Source: an uncultured Prevotella sp.
GTDB lineage: Bacteria; Bacteroidota; Bacteroidia; Bacteroidales; Bacteroidaceae
Reading direction: 5' to 3'
Assembly: GCA_900315835.1 (NCBI GenBank)
Contig: ONAR01000003.1
Coordinates: 1 to 64,000 of the forward strand
Length of the DNA: 64,000 nucleotides
Shown: positions 1 to 9,073 of the stretch, one piece after another
How the letters are laid out: every line of letters starts with the position of its first letter
How positions within the stretch are numbered: the first letter of the stretch is position 1
Program-made: the position numbers and the translations under genes
The notes under the pieces: generated by a model
The model's database searches: none
What the model saw: only the letters and a program-made list of their open reading frames with translations
What the model was told of the DNA's origin: nothing

Positions 1-97
1 CGCCGTATGCCGAACGGCACGTACGGTGGTGTGAGAGGTCGGTAAACACGAAAATAGGAGATAAGCACCTACGATTAGTGTTTACCTCCTACTCGAT
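1..97 (+). mobile_element. 3' end of a group II intron (domains V and VI)
   Basis: Bases 1-28 fold as a domain V hairpin. CGCCGTA (1-7) pairs with TACGGTG (22-28), including the usual G-U wobble in the catalytic triad (CGC at 1-3). TGCC (8-11) pairs with GGCA (16-19) around a GAAC loop, leaving the characteristic two-base CG bulge at 20-21. A domain VI hairpin follows: GGTAAACAC (41-49) pairs exactly with GTGTTTACC (78-86), with TAGG/CCTA inside. The 3' strand ends CCTACTCGAT, giving a candidate branch A near 91 and an intron end near 97. The rest of the intron, including any reverse transcriptase, lies outside the window. The exon side reaches the glyA stop within about 15 bases, so the insertion is downstream of and antisense to glyA. 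The exact 3' boundary is inferred. Confidence 0.85.
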
Positions 98-111
98 TGA
101 AAACCAACCGC

Positions 112-1392
112 TTAATAGGCAAAGAGGGGGAAGGCTTTCATCGTATCGTTGACTTTCTGCTTTACGCGGGCGATGGTCTGCGCATCCTCGGGGTTGGCCA
201 ATACCTCATCGATGAGGTCGGCAATGAGATGCATTGTGTCTTCCTTGGCACCGCGCGTCGTCATGGCGGCAGTACCGAGGCGGATGCCGGAAGTCTGGAA
301 GGCAGAGCGCTCATCGTAAGGCACCTTGTTCTTGTTCACCGTAATGTCAGCGGCCACGAGTGCATTCTCAGCTACCTTACCGGTCAGATCAGGGTACTTC
401 GGCCGCAGATCGAGCAGCATCGAGTGGTTGTCGGTGCCACCGCTGACGATGGCGAACCCCTTGTCGATGAGGTCTTGCGCCAATACGGCGGCATTGGTCT
501 TCACCTGCTTGGCGTAGTCAATCCATGAGGGTTGCAGGTTCTCGTAGAAGCCGACGGCTTTGGCGGCGATGACGTGCTCAAGCGGACCACCTTGGTTACC
601 GGGGAAGACAGCAGAGTTCAAGAGCTGACTCATCTTTTTCAGTTCGCCCTTCTTGTTGGTCTTGCCCCAAGGATTGTCGAAGTCCTTGCCCATAAGGATG
701 ACGCCACCGCGGGGACCACGCAGCGTTTTATGGGTAGTGGTGGTGACGATATGCGCGTATTTCACCGGGTTCTTGAGCAGTCCGGCGGCAATGAGTCCGG
801 CAGGGTGAGCCATGTCAATCATCAGCAGTGCACCCACCTCGTCGGCAATCTTACGCATGCGCTCGTAGTCCCATTCGCGGCTGTAAGCTGAGCCGCCGCC
901 GATGATGAGCTTCGGCTTATTCTCGAGCGCCAGCCGCTCCATCTCATCGTAGTCCACGCGCCCTGTCTCGCGGTTGAGCGTGTAGCCGATGTGGTGATAG
1001 AGAATGCCGGAGGTGTTGACCGATGAACCGTGAGACAGATGACCGCCCTGGTCGAGGTCGAGACCCATAAACGTGTCGCCGGGTTTGAGCACAGCGAGCA
1101 GCACTGCCTGATTGGCTTGGGCACCGCTGTGGGGCTGAACGTTGGCGTATTCGGCGCCGAAGAGCTTCTTGACGCGCTCGATGGCCAGCGTCTCCACCTG
1201 GTCGACCACCTGGCAACCGCCGTAGTAGCGCTTACCGGGCAGGCCTTCGGCGTATTTATTGGTGAGGTAACTGCCCATGGCAGCCATCACCTCGTCGCTC
1301 ACGAAGTTTTCTGAAGCAATGAGCTCCATGCCCCTGAGCTGGCGCTGATGCTCCTGCTCGATGAGGTCGAAAATCTGTTGGTCTTTTTGCAT
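112..1392 (-). CDS. glyA: serine hydroxymethyltransferase
   Basis: PLP enzyme that interconverts serine and glycine and charges tetrahydrofolate with a one-carbon unit in the cytosol. The 426-residue protein has the family's normal length. The Schiff-base lysine is about K222 in [14 protein letters not shown], and the N-terminal ELIASENF and KRYYGG signatures are intact. I place the start at MQKDQQ (1392); an in-frame ATG at 1422 would add ten residues ([10 protein letters not shown]) that do not look like the family. It lies 78 bp downstream of pyrI on the same strand with no clear promoter between, so it may be cotranscribed with pyrBI. A group II intron end sits just past its stop codon. 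Confidence 0.96.
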   Translation of the reverse strand: MQKDQQIFDLIEQEHQRQLRGMELIASENFVSDEVMAAMGSYLTNKYAEGLPGKRYYGGCQVVDQVETLAIERVKKLFGAEYANVQPHSGAQANQAVLLAVLKPGDTFMGLDLDQGGHLSHGSSVNTSGILYHHIGYTLNRETGRVDYDEMERLALENKPKLIIGGGSAYSREWDYERMRKIADEVGALLMIDMAHPAGLIAAGLLKNPVKYAHIVTTTTHKTLRGPRGGVILMGKDFDNPWGKTNKKGELKKMSQLLNSAVFPGNQGGPLEHVIAAKAVGFYENLQPSWIDYAKQVKTNAAVLAQDLIDKGFAIVSGGTDNHSMLLDLRPKYPDLTGKVAENALVAADITVNKNKVPYDERSAFQTSGIRLGTAAMTTRGAKEDTMHLIADLIDEVLANPEDAQTIARVKQKVNDTMKAFPLFAY

Positions 1393-1470
1393 GATGAATG
1401 TATTAATGGTCAGACTAATCAATAATTAAACGCAGCGGTTGCAGCAGTCTTGCTTGCCACGACGAGCCCT

Positions 1471-1926
1471 TTACACGAGCTGAACGTCGTCGAGCTTCTG
1501 CTCCTTGTCGCAGTAGTGGCACTTGACGATGCCGTGGACCTTGTCGACGACGGTGAAGTAAGTCTGCATCGGCTCGTTGTTGGTGATGCACTTCGGGTTG
1601 TTACATTTGATGATGCCGTGGAGCTCGTCGGGCGTCTCGACGGTCTTCTTCTCCACCACCTCGTAGTTGCGGATGATGTTGAGCACAATCTTCGGAGCGA
1701 CCACCGACAAGCGGTTGATCTCCTCGTCGGTGAAGAACTTGTTGGCAATCTTGATGATGCCCTTCTTGCCGAGCTTGCTCGAGGGCAGGTTGTAGCCAAT
1801 AGTGACGGGCACCGAGAGGTTTTGCAGATTGAGCAACTTGGCTACCTCGTAAGTTTTCTCAGCGGGTATGTGGTCGATAACGGTGCCATTCTCAATGGCG
1901 GCTACCTGTAATTCTTTCTTTCCCAT
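1471..1926 (-). CDS. pyrI: aspartate carbamoyltransferase regulatory chain
   Basis: Regulatory subunit of aspartate transcarbamylase; it binds nucleotide effectors and docks on the PyrB trimer through a zinc domain. The 151-residue protein has the family length. The four zinc cysteines are visible in the C-terminal third at about C108, C113, C136 and C139 (CNNPKC and CHYC). The allosteric N-terminal domain starts [19 protein letters not shown], a strong family match. It begins 6 bp after the end of pyrB on the same strand, so the two form a pyrBI operon. This implies an allosterically controlled ATCase holoenzyme. Confidence 0.96.
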   Translation of the reverse strand: MGKKELQVAAIENGTVIDHIPAEKTYEVAKLLNLQNLSVPVTIGYNLPSSKLGKKGIIKIANKFFTDEEINRLSVVAPKIVLNIIRNYEVVEKKTVETPDELHGIIKCNNPKCITNNEPMQTYFTVVDKVHGIVKCHYCDKEQKLDDVQLV

Positions 1927-1932
1927 AGTGTA

Positions 1933-2877
1933 TCAGATAATTGTTTTGTCGTTTTTCACCTCGTCAAGACTGATGCCGAGGCAGTAGCAATAGATAGCCT
2001 CGCGGGCATAGAGCCCGTTTTTGGCTTGTTGAATGTAGTAGGCATGCGGATTGTCGTCGACGTCGTAAGCAATCTCGTTGACGCGTGGCAGGGGGTGGAG
2101 CACCTTCATGTTGGGTTTGGCGTTCTTGAGCATGTCGGCTTTGAGAATATACACATTCTTCACGCGCTCATATTCCATCAGGTCGGAGAAACGCTCCTTC
2201 TGTACGCGGGTCATATAGAGGATGTCGGCGTCGGCAATCTCCTCTTCCGTGAACTGCGTATGCTCCACGTAGCGAATGTTGTGTTGCCGGCAGTAGAGCT
2301 TATATTCCTCGGGCATAGCGAGTTCCTTTGGTGCAATGAAGTGGAAAGTGGGGTTGAAGTGGCGCATGGCCATGATGAGCGAGTGAACGGTGCGCCCATA
2401 GCGCAGGTCACCGACAAGATAGATGTTGAGATTATTAAGCGTACCCTGGGTCTTGTAGATGGAGTAGATGTCGAGCAGACACTGCGAGGGGTGCATGTGG
2501 GCGCCGTCGCCGGCGTTGACGATGGGCACCGGAGCCACTTCAGAGGCATATTGCGCGGCGCCCTCAATATAGTGGCGCATCACGATGACGTCGGCGTAGT
2601 TGCTCACCATGAGGATGGTGTCTTTCAGCGTCTCGCCCTTCGTCGTACTCGAGGTCTTGGCATCAGAAAAGCCGATGACGCGCGCACCGAGGCGGTTGGC
2701 GGCTGTCTGGAAACTCAGTTGGGTACGGGTAGATGGTTCAAAAAATAAGGTAGCGACGACCTTACCTTTCAGTAACTCACGATTGGGGTGGCGCTCAAAC
2801 TCCTCGGCCATACTGATGAGGTAGAGCAGTTGATCTTCCGACAAGTCCGCAATCGTGACAAAGTCTTGCTTTTCCAT
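1933..2877 (-). CDS. pyrB: aspartate carbamoyltransferase catalytic chain
   Basis: Condenses carbamoyl phosphate with aspartate, the committed step of pyrimidine synthesis. The carbamoyl-phosphate loop [12 protein letters not shown] is intact, with STRT at residues 49-52, and [10 protein letters not shown] marks the second substrate region. Length 314 fits the family. It is the first gene of pyrB-pyrI. The 100-bp gap to the divergent penicillin-binding protein holds the control region. The best -10-like match on the minus strand, TAACTTAG, is weak, so I do not annotate a promoter for it. Confidence 0.97.
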   Translation of the reverse strand: MEKQDFVTIADLSEDQLLYLISMAEEFERHPNRELLKGKVVATLFFEPSTRTQLSFQTAANRLGARVIGFSDAKTSSTTKGETLKDTILMVSNYADVIVMRHYIEGAAQYASEVAPVPIVNAGDGAHMHPSQCLLDIYSIYKTQGTLNNLNIYLVGDLRYGRTVHSLIMAMRHFNPTFHFIAPKELAMPEEYKLYCRQHNIRYVEHTQFTEEEIADADILYMTRVQKERFSDLMEYERVKNVYILKADMLKNAKPNMKVLHPLPRVNEIAYDVDDNPHAYYIQQAKNGLYAREAIYCYCLGISLDEVKNDKTII

Positions 2878-2960
2878 GTTAAATAGGTGGTTGGTTGGAA
2901 ATCGTTTGCTAAGTTACACATTATTTTCCAATAGCAGGGCGCTTTTTTAAAGAAAAGTCG

Positions 2961-2968
2961 TATTTTTG
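2961..2968 (+). promoter_or_regulatory. Bacteroidetes -7 box of the penicillin-binding protein gene
   Basis: TATTTTTG matches the TAnnTTTG box about 24 bp before the ATG at 2992. No good TTTG is seen 19-20 bp upstream (only a T-run at 2943-2948), so the -33 element is weak or absent. The leader would be very short. Confidence 0.5.
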
Positions 2969-2991
2969 CACAAATTATATTGATAGAACCG

Positions 2992-5307
2992 ATGAGAAAG
3001 ACCTTCATAAAATGTTTGTGGCTGCTGATTGCGTCGGGCGTCGTACTGTGTACGATGTTCTTCTTCCTGATTTGGTTTGGCGTCGTGGGCTACTCCCCCG
3101 ACATTGAGAATTTGCAGAACCCTATCAGCAAGTCAGCTTCACAGGTGTATTCAGCCGACGGCAAGATTATCGGCACCTACAACGCTGACCGCGCCAACCG
3201 CATTCCCATACCTTACTCCAATCTCTCGCCCTACCTGGTGCAGGCCCTTGTGGCTACCGAGGATGTGCGCTTCTACGACCATTCGGGCATCGACTTCATT
3301 GCCCTCGGCCGCGCTATTGTCAAGCGTGGTATACTTGGTCAGGTCAATGCGGGTGGCGGCAGCACCATCACCCAGCAGTTGGCGAAGCAGCTCTACACCG
3401 AGCACCCGGCGAAGACCACCTCGCAGCGGCTCTTGCAGAAGCCCAACGAATGGGTGACCGCCATCAAACTGGAGCGGCTCTATACGAAGCAGGAGATTAT
3501 CGCGCTGTATCTCAACTACTTCGACTTCCTCCACGGTGCCACGGGCATCAAGACGGCAGCCAACACCTATTTTAATAAGGAACCGAAAGACCTTGACATC
3601 AACGAGGCTGCACTGCTCATCGGTCTCTGCAAGAATCCGTCGCTCTTCAACCCCGTGCGCTACCCCGACCGCGCCAAGGAGCGCCGCAATGTGGTGTTGG
3701 GGCAGATGCTCAAAGCCGGCTACCTCTCGCAGGCGCAATACGATGAACTCAGCGTGGAACCGGTGAAACTCAACTTCCACCGTTCCGATCATAAGGATGG
3801 CACCGCGGTTTACTTCCGCGAATTCCTCCGTCAATACATGATGATGGACCGCCCCGATCCCAGCAATTATCCGTCGTGGAATAAGCGGCAGTATGTCATC
3901 GACTCCATCGCCTTTGACTCAGACCCGCTCTGTGGATGGTGCAAGAAGCATACGAAGCGAGACGGTTCTTTCTACAATGTCTATACCGACGGACTGAAGA
4001 TCTTCACCACCATCGACTCGCGTATGCAGCGCTATGCCGAGGAGTCGGTCTATGGCCACGTGGCCCGGTTCCTGCAGCCGGCTTTCAATAAGGAGAATGC
4101 GGGTAAGGCCAATGCACCGTTCAGCGGCAATCTGACGACGAAGCAGGTCAATCAGATTATCGAACGGTCGGTGACCCAGAGCGAGCGCTATATCACGATG
4201 AAGGCTTCGGGCGCCTCATGGGAAGAGATTCATCGCGCCTTCCATACGCCCATCGACATGACGGTGTTCACCTATCATGGTGAGATTGATACGGTGATGT
4301 CGCCCATCGACTCCATACGCTACTATAAGCGGTTCCTGCGCGCTGGCTTCATGAGCATGGATGCCCACACCGGGCAGGTGAAGGCTTACGTGGGCGGTTT
4401 GGACTTCACTCATTTCCAATACGATATGGTGATGTACGGGCGTCGGCAGGTGGGTTCCACCATCAAGCCCTTCCTCTATTCACTCGCTATGGAGAATGGT
4501 TCGTCGCCCTGCGATAAGGCGCCCAATGTGCAGCGCACTTACATGGTGGCTGGTCGGCCGTGGACTCCACGCAACGCCAACCGCCGTCGCTATGGTCAGA
4601 TGGTGACGCTGAAATGGGGACTGGCGCAGTCGAACAACTGGATTTCGGCTTATCTGATGAGCCATCTCAATCCGCGGCAGTTCGTCTCCATCCTGCATAA
4701 GTTCGGCATCAATAATCCCGACATCTACCCGTCGATGGCCTTGTGTCTCGGTCCCTGCGAGGTGTCGGTGGCCGAGATGGTGAGCGCCTACACGACCTTC
4801 GCCAACAACGGCATCCGCATAGCGCCGCTGTTCGTTACCCGCATCGAGGATAAGGAAGGCAATGTCGTGGCCAAATTCCAGCCGAGGATGAATGAGGTCA
4901 TCAGCTCTACGTCGGCTTATAAGATGCTCGTCGAACTGATGGCTGTGGTTGATGAGGGTACTGCAGGGCGCCTGCGCTATAAATACAACATTCCCGGTGA
5001 GATTGGCGGTAAGACGGGTACGACCAACAATAACTCCGACGCGTGGTTTATGGGCTTCACACCGCAGTTGGTGAGTGGTGTGTGGGTTGGCGGCGAGGAC
5101 CGCGATATCCACTTCGACTCCATGCGGATGGGGCAAGGTGCCACCATGGCGTTGCCCATCTGGGCTTACTACATGAAGAAGATTTACCGCGATGCGAGTC
5201 TGCCTTATAAGCCCACTGCGACGTTTGACGTGCCCGAGGACTTCGATCCATGCGCAAAGGAAGCGGGTGAGGACGATGACTTCGGAATTGATGAGGTGTA
5301 TGAGTAG
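2992..5307 (+). CDS. class A penicillin-binding protein (transglycosylase/transpeptidase)
   Basis: Bifunctional peptidoglycan polymerase anchored by one N-terminal membrane segment (about residues 7-33). The GT51 glycosyltransferase domain shows EDVRFYDHSGID and the GGGSTITQQLAKQL motif. The transpeptidase domain has the serine motif STIK (in VGSTIKPFLYS), the SNN motif (AQSNNW) and KTGT (GGKTGTTNNN). The protein is 771 residues from ATG 2992. An in-frame TTG at 2980 is less likely because the -7 box is so close. The acidic C-terminus (EAGEDDDFGIDEVYE) ends just before the repeat island. A second class A PBP lies at 42922-45477, so the two may have split roles. Confidence 0.94.
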   Translation: MRKTFIKCLWLLIASGVVLCTMFFFLIWFGVVGYSPDIENLQNPISKSASQVYSADGKIIGTYNADRANRIPIPYSNLSPYLVQALVATEDVRFYDHSGIDFIALGRAIVKRGILGQVNAGGGSTITQQLAKQLYTEHPAKTTSQRLLQKPNEWVTAIKLERLYTKQEIIALYLNYFDFLHGATGIKTAANTYFNKEPKDLDINEAALLIGLCKNPSLFNPVRYPDRAKERRNVVLGQMLKAGYLSQAQYDELSVEPVKLNFHRSDHKDGTAVYFREFLRQYMMMDRPDPSNYPSWNKRQYVIDSIAFDSDPLCGWCKKHTKRDGSFYNVYTDGLKIFTTIDSRMQRYAEESVYGHVARFLQPAFNKENAGKANAPFSGNLTTKQVNQIIERSVTQSERYITMKASGASWEEIHRAFHTPIDMTVFTYHGEIDTVMSPIDSIRYYKRFLRAGFMSMDAHTGQVKAYVGGLDFTHFQYDMVMYGRRQVGSTIKPFLYSLAMENGSSPCDKAPNVQRTYMVAGRPWTPRNANRRRYGQMVTLKWGLAQSNNWISAYLMSHLNPRQFVSILHKFGINNPDIYPSMALCLGPCEVSVAEMVSAYTTFANNGIRIAPLFVTRIEDKEGNVVAKFQPRMNEVISSTSAYKMLVELMAVVDEGTAGRLRYKYNIPGEIGGKTGTTNNNSDAWFMGFTPQLVSGVWVGGEDRDIHFDSMRMGQGATMALPIWAYYMKKIYRDASLPYKPTATFDVPEDFDPCAKEAGEDDDFGIDEVYE

Positions 5308-5321
5308 GAGGAAGTTAATTT

Positions 5322-5555
5322 AGAAGTCCGGAAGACAGAAGTCCAGAAGACAGTCAATAGAGAAGTCCGGAAGACAGAAGTCCAGAAGACAGTCAATAGA
5401 GAAGTCCGGAAGACAGAAGTCCAGAAGACAGTCAATAGAGAAGTCCGGAAGAGAGAATTCTGGAAGACAGTCAATAGAGAAGTCCGGAAGACAGAAGTCC
5501 AGAAGACAGTCAATAGAGAAGTCCGGAAGAGAGAATTCCGGAAGTCCAGTCATTA
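5322..5555 (+). repeat. tandem array of six 39-bp units (AGAAGTCCGGAAGACAG type)
   Basis: Units start exactly every 39 bases at 5322, 5361, 5400, 5439, 5478 and 5517. Each is built from two degenerate GAAGTCCGGAAG/GAAGTCCAGAAG half-units and ends CAGTCAATAG. The fourth and last units carry a variant with GAGAATTC. Because 39 is a multiple of 3, both strands stay open over the array and give a false 13-residue repeat protein on the minus strand. The array starts 14 bp after the PBP stop codon. Confidence 0.93.
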
Positions 5556-5603
5556 CGTTAATAATACCCGATGATCAGATACTTATGCATATGACTGGAC
5601 TTC
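5541..5603. repeat. inverted repeat joining the two arrays
   Basis: GAAGTCCAGTCAT (5541-5553) is perfectly mirrored by ATGACTGGACTTC (5591-5603). The 37-base centre contains AATACCC at 5563-5569. The arrays on either side have opposite polarity, so the whole island is a large imperfect palindrome between the convergent PBP and C69 peptidase genes. Confidence 0.85.
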
Positions 5604-5607
5604 TGGT

Positions 5608-5715
5608 CTTCTGAACTTCCGGACTTCTTAGAGTCTTCTGAACTTCCGGACTTCTTAGAGTCTTCTGAACTTCCGGACTTCTTAGAGTCTTCTGAACTTC
5701 CGGACTTCTGAAAGC
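5608..5715 (-). repeat. tandem array of four 27-bp units, opposite polarity
   Basis: CTTCTGAACTTCCGGACTTC followed by TTAGAGT recurs at 5608, 5635, 5662 and 5689. The last copy is diverged (GAAAGCC) and runs up to the C69 peptidase stop at 5733. The core is the reverse complement of the GAAGTCCGGAAG core of the 39-bp array. It may act as a transcription barrier between the convergent genes; that is inference. Confidence 0.9.
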
Positions 5716-5732
5716 CTTCTGGCCTTCTCTAC

Positions 5733-7385
5733 TTATTTCTGTTCCGGGTATTCGAACTTCGAGCCGGTTTCTTCGACGAGTTTCTTGCGGAAAGCGTTGG
5801 GGTAGCCGGGGCGCTTGACGTCGGCACCGATGCCCTCGGGCGTACGTAGGAAGACGCCATTGCTGTCGGGCTTCACCGCCATGTCGTTGTATTTGACGAT
5901 GAGGTAGAAGGCCAGATTCTGCCAGCGCGCCAACATCTGCTGGGCTTTCGTATTGCTGTAATTGTTGAGGAAATCCACGGCAGCCTGTTCACCTTTATCT
6001 TTCAACAGCGCCTGCGCCTGTTGTTCAATCTTCGGCTGAGCGGCGAAGTAATCCTGCTCGAGCGAGTCTCTGACGGCCTTCAGCGAGGGAAACATCAGTG
6101 AGTAGCGGGGGTAGACCATATTGCTCACCCAGTTGCACACCCAGTAAGCGTTGTCCATCGAGAAGGTCACGGCGTCTGCGCCAGGTGTATTGTAGCAGCG
6201 CGGCTGCACGGTGTTGCTGCAGTAAATCGGTGTGTAAGCCACCATATTGCCGTCGTCGTTGCCGAACCACAGCACACCGCCAATCTGACGGGGCAGCCAC
6301 GAGCGCATCTGCGAGACATAGGTGAAGCCCGTCTGCTGTGTCGACGTCGGGCGCTCGTTGAAGTATTTCTTACCATTATAGGTGAAGCTCAGCGGGGTGG
6401 GGCGATAGGGCATCTGCCATACGCCGGCAGCCACGTCGGAGGAATCGAGGGCGAGCGGGGTGCCCTCATAGTGGTCGCGCATGGCCATCTCGACGTCTTT
6501 CACCGAGAGCTTCTTGTCGGGGATTACCCACAGCGGCATATCCTCGGCGTCTTTATCCTTGCCGAGAGCCCAGGGCAGGTAACGGTCGAAGCCGCTGACG
6601 AAATGGTTGAAGAAAGCCCACACGCGCGCGTCGCAGAAGCGGCGGCCCTCGAAGTCGGGCTTGGCGTAGGCCATCTTCCACGAGAAGTCGGCATCCTTGC
6701 CGGTGAACCAGCCCTTCGAGCGGGCGAAGGCAACGACGTCTTTAGCGTATCTGACGTTCTTCTTATCCTTCATGTTGAACTTTCCGATGCGGCTCTGGTT
6801 GGCGTGGGCGCAGATGGCGTTGTCGGGAATGCGCTGGGCCACCCACACGACGCCTTTGCTGCCGGGGCCTTTGCCCATCATCTCCATGATCCACGCCTCG
6901 TTGGGGTCGCAGATGGTGAACGTCTCACCCTCAGAGCAATAGCCGTAGGTCTCGGCGAGCTTCGTCATCACGGTAATGGCTTCGCTGGCCGTCTTCGATC
7001 GCTGCAGGGCGATGTAGATCAGTGAACCGTAGTCGATGCCGCCCGTGGGGTCGACCATCTCCTCGCGACCGCCGTAGGTCGTCTCACCGATGGTCACCTG
7101 ATACTCGTTGATGTTGCCGATGACGTTGTAGGTCTGCTCGGCTTCGGGAATCTTACCAATATATTTGTTGGTGTCCCAGTCGTAGATGTCGCGCATCTCG
7201 CCTTTCTTATGGCGGGCAGCGGGGTAGTGGGCCAGGCCGATGAACATGCCGTAGTTGTCGGCATTATAGCTGCAGATGACGGAGCCGTCGGCCGAGGCAG
7301 CCTTGCCGACGATGAAGTTGGTGCAGGCTGATGCTGAAGCGGTGAGCGCCACCATCACAGCAATGAGGGATAGTTTCTTAATCAT
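5733..7385 (-). CDS. exported C69-family dipeptidase
   Basis: Ntn-hydrolase-fold peptidase of family C69 (PepD-like). The N-terminus is a signal peptide, MIKKLSLIAVMVALTASASA. The predicted catalytic cysteine follows directly at C21 in ACTNFIVGKAASADGS, so signal removal would itself expose the N-terminal nucleophile. The protein is 550 residues, usual for the family, with an intact Ntn core (SADGSVICSYNAD, then DPNEAWIMEM). It is probably periplasmic or surface exposed and used in peptide breakdown. It lies downstream of a terminator-like hairpin at 7411-7446, so it is probably transcribed separately from the lspA operon. No clear promoter was seen. Confidence 0.92.
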   Translation of the reverse strand: MIKKLSLIAVMVALTASASACTNFIVGKAASADGSVICSYNADNYGMFIGLAHYPAARHKKGEMRDIYDWDTNKYIGKIPEAEQTYNVIGNINEYQVTIGETTYGGREEMVDPTGGIDYGSLIYIALQRSKTASEAITVMTKLAETYGYCSEGETFTICDPNEAWIMEMMGKGPGSKGVVWVAQRIPDNAICAHANQSRIGKFNMKDKKNVRYAKDVVAFARSKGWFTGKDADFSWKMAYAKPDFEGRRFCDARVWAFFNHFVSGFDRYLPWALGKDKDAEDMPLWVIPDKKLSVKDVEMAMRDHYEGTPLALDSSDVAAGVWQMPYRPTPLSFTYNGKKYFNERPTSTQQTGFTYVSQMRSWLPRQIGGVLWFGNDDGNMVAYTPIYCSNTVQPRCYNTPGADAVTFSMDNAYWVCNWVSNMVYPRYSLMFPSLKAVRDSLEQDYFAAQPKIEQQAQALLKDKGEQAAVDFLNNYSNTKAQQMLARWQNLAFYLIVKYNDMAVKPDSNGVFLRTPEGIGADVKRPGYPNAFRKKLVEETGSKFEYPEQK

Positions 7386-7410
7386 TATTCCGATTTGATA
7401 AGTATTGCGT

Positions 7411-7446
7411 TAGAAAAAGTAATGGTCTGCCGTCGAGGGGCAGACC
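7411..7446 (-). terminator. intrinsic terminator after the DUF4296 gene
   Basis: GGTCTGCC (7424-7431) pairs with GGCAGACC (7439-7446). On the minus strand the stem is followed by ATTACTTTTTCTAA, a T-tract. It ends the ileS-lspA-DUF4296 transcript about 11 bp after its last stop codon. Confidence 0.8.
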
Positions 7447-7456
7447 GTAAGCCATG

Positions 7457-8323
7457 TTAACGGGCAGTAAGCGGCGCAGGCCTCATCCGTTGCGAGTCGG
7501 GCATCTGCGGGTTGACCGGTATGCGGTCGGGCAGCGGCGCCTGCGTGGGCTGGTTCTTTGGTCTGAGTCGGAACAGCTTGATGTCGCTGATGCACGCCAG
7601 CTGCAGCGTGGTCGTAGAGCTGCCGGGCATATCGTTCTTGCTCAACATGAAAAAGCCGCTCACCTTCTTGTAGCCGAGGCTGTCGCCGTCTTCAATGGTC
7701 AGGGTTGAGGTCATCGACGAGGAGACGTGGCTCACGCGCTGACAGACGCTGTCGTTGGCGAAGGTCACCGCGAGCACCACCACGGCATCGCGTATGCCAT
7801 CCTGGAAAATGAAGTCGGAGTTGAACGACAGCATCACCTGGTCGCCTTTGTGGAAGGTGGAGTCGGTCTTCATATCGAAGGAGAACACGTTGTAGGGCTG
7901 CGTAGGCAAGAGAATGATGTCGCGCTGACCGCTCCACACGTTGGCCGAGTCGCCGCTTGCACCCGAGAGCAGTGCGGCGTTGCTGCCCATGGCGCGTGTC
8001 TCATCCTCCAGCCGCTCCGAGAGATGTTCGTAGATGTCGTGCAGCTGGTCGGCGTGGCGCATGTAGTACACCATCGACGAGTCAAACTGCGCCTGCGTGA
8101 CCTCGTATTTCCTCAACACCGCCTCGCGGTAGAGATACACATTCTTGTCGAACCCGCCCTTAGCCGTCGAGGCCATGGCGTCGGCCAGATGGTAGTCGTA
8201 GAGCAGGTCTTCCATGTCGCCCTGCGAGATGATGCCATCGGGAACGCTCGGCTTACAGCTGCTGAGCCAACTCAGGGCTACGGCAACCAGCGCCAACATG
8301 AGGAATGTACGGAGTTTATTCAT
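7457..8323 (-). CDS. DUF4296 lipoprotein
   Basis: Conserved Bacteroidetes protein of unknown function. The N-terminus is a lipoprotein signal with lipobox LSSC (cysteine near residue 23), so it is a predicted outer-membrane lipoprotein. The DUF4296 region follows (about residues 28-110: PDGIISQGDMEDLLYDYHLADA, shown in part: DLLYDYHLADAMA). The C-terminal half looks like a beta-rich domain. The tail is rich in proline and arginine. The gene lies 12 bp after lspA, whose product would process its own signal peptide. The gene order lspA-DUF4296 is common in Bacteroidales. Confidence 0.85.
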   Translation of the reverse strand: MNKLRTFLMLALVAVALSWLSSCKPSVPDGIISQGDMEDLLYDYHLADAMASTAKGGFDKNVYLYREAVLRKYEVTQAQFDSSMVYYMRHADQLHDIYEHLSERLEDETRAMGSNAALLSGASGDSANVWSGQRDIILLPTQPYNVFSFDMKTDSTFHKGDQVMLSFNSDFIFQDGIRDAVVVLAVTFANDSVCQRVSHVSSSMTSTLTIEDGDSLGYKKVSGFFMLSKNDMPGSSTTTLQLACISDIKLFRLRPKNQPTQAPLPDRIPVNPQMPDSQRMRPAPLTAR

Positions 8324-8335
8324 TGTCTTTCGAGC

Positions 8336-9073
8336 TTATTCGTGGCGGTGGCTGTCGCTTGCCTTATCGTCGTTAGCCTTGCCGTCTTTAGCCTTATCGT
8401 CAGAAGTCTCATCATCTGACTTCTTCTGCTTTGGCTTCCGGCCGAGTGCCTTGTTCACGGTGGCGCCGATGGTCGACAGGTCTTTCGAACAGAAGATGAG
8501 CAGACAAATGACGCCGGTGGTGATGGAGGCGTCGGCGAAATTGAATACCGGTGAGAAGAAGACGAACTTGTCTCCACCCACGAGCGGCATCCAGTCGGGC
8601 CACGTGGTGTTGATGATAGGGAAGTAGAACATATCCACCACCTTACCCATCAGGAATCCGGCGTAGCCCTGACCGATCGGCACCGTCTCGGCAATGTTCC
8701 ACGGCGTTGACGGCGTGAAGCAGAGGCCGTAAAACATCGAGTCGATGATGTTGCCGGTGGCACCGGCCAGTATCATACAGAGGAAGATGAGGTAGCGCCA
8801 GCGGCAGTGCTCACGCACCACCAACACGAGATACCAGCTGATGAGCGCTATGGCAATGATGCGCACCAGGCTCAGGAAGAGCTTGTTGATGAACGTCATG
8901 CCATAGGCCATGCCGCTGTTCTCGATGAAATAGATGTAGAACCAGCTTGTGACCTCGTGCGACTCACCGATGGCCATCGTCGTCTTGACCTCAATCTTGA
9001 TGATTTGGTCAATGACGAGGATAGCCAGGATGAGGGCAATAGCCAACAGGCCTCTTTTCTGAGTCTGTCTCAT
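8336..9073 (-). CDS. lspA: lipoprotein signal peptidase (signal peptidase II)
   Basis: Inner-membrane aspartyl protease that cleaves prolipoproteins after diacylglyceryl transfer. Four membrane segments are visible. The catalytic aspartates sit in GNIIDS and FNFADA. Between them is the long extra loop (FTPSTPWNIAETV and onward) seen in Bacteroidetes members, which explains the 245-residue length. The C-terminus adds a highly charged, low-complexity tail made of repeats around DDKAKDGKANDDKASD. Its ATG abuts the ileS stop with no gap, so translation is probably coupled. Confidence 0.95.
   Translation of the reverse strand: MRQTQKRGLLAIALILAILVIDQIIKIEVKTTMAIGESHEVTSWFYIYFIENSGMAYGMTFINKLFLSLVRIIAIALISWYLVLVVREHCRWRYLIFLCMILAGATGNIIDSMFYGLCFTPSTPWNIAETVPIGQGYAGFLMGKVVDMFYFPIINTTWPDWMPLVGGDKFVFFSPVFNFADASITTGVICLLIFCSKDLSTIGATVNKALGRKPKQKKSDDETSDDKAKDGKANDDKASDSHRHE

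Noticed and set aside
5205..5553. Repeat-encoded proteins (TVFWTSVFRTSLL steps) on the minus strand
   Set aside because: An artefact of the 39-bp array, whose length is a multiple of 3.
5322..5715. CRISPR array
   Set aside because: Units are contiguous with no unique spacers, and no cas gene is near; the same holds for 57007-57180 and 35946-36077.
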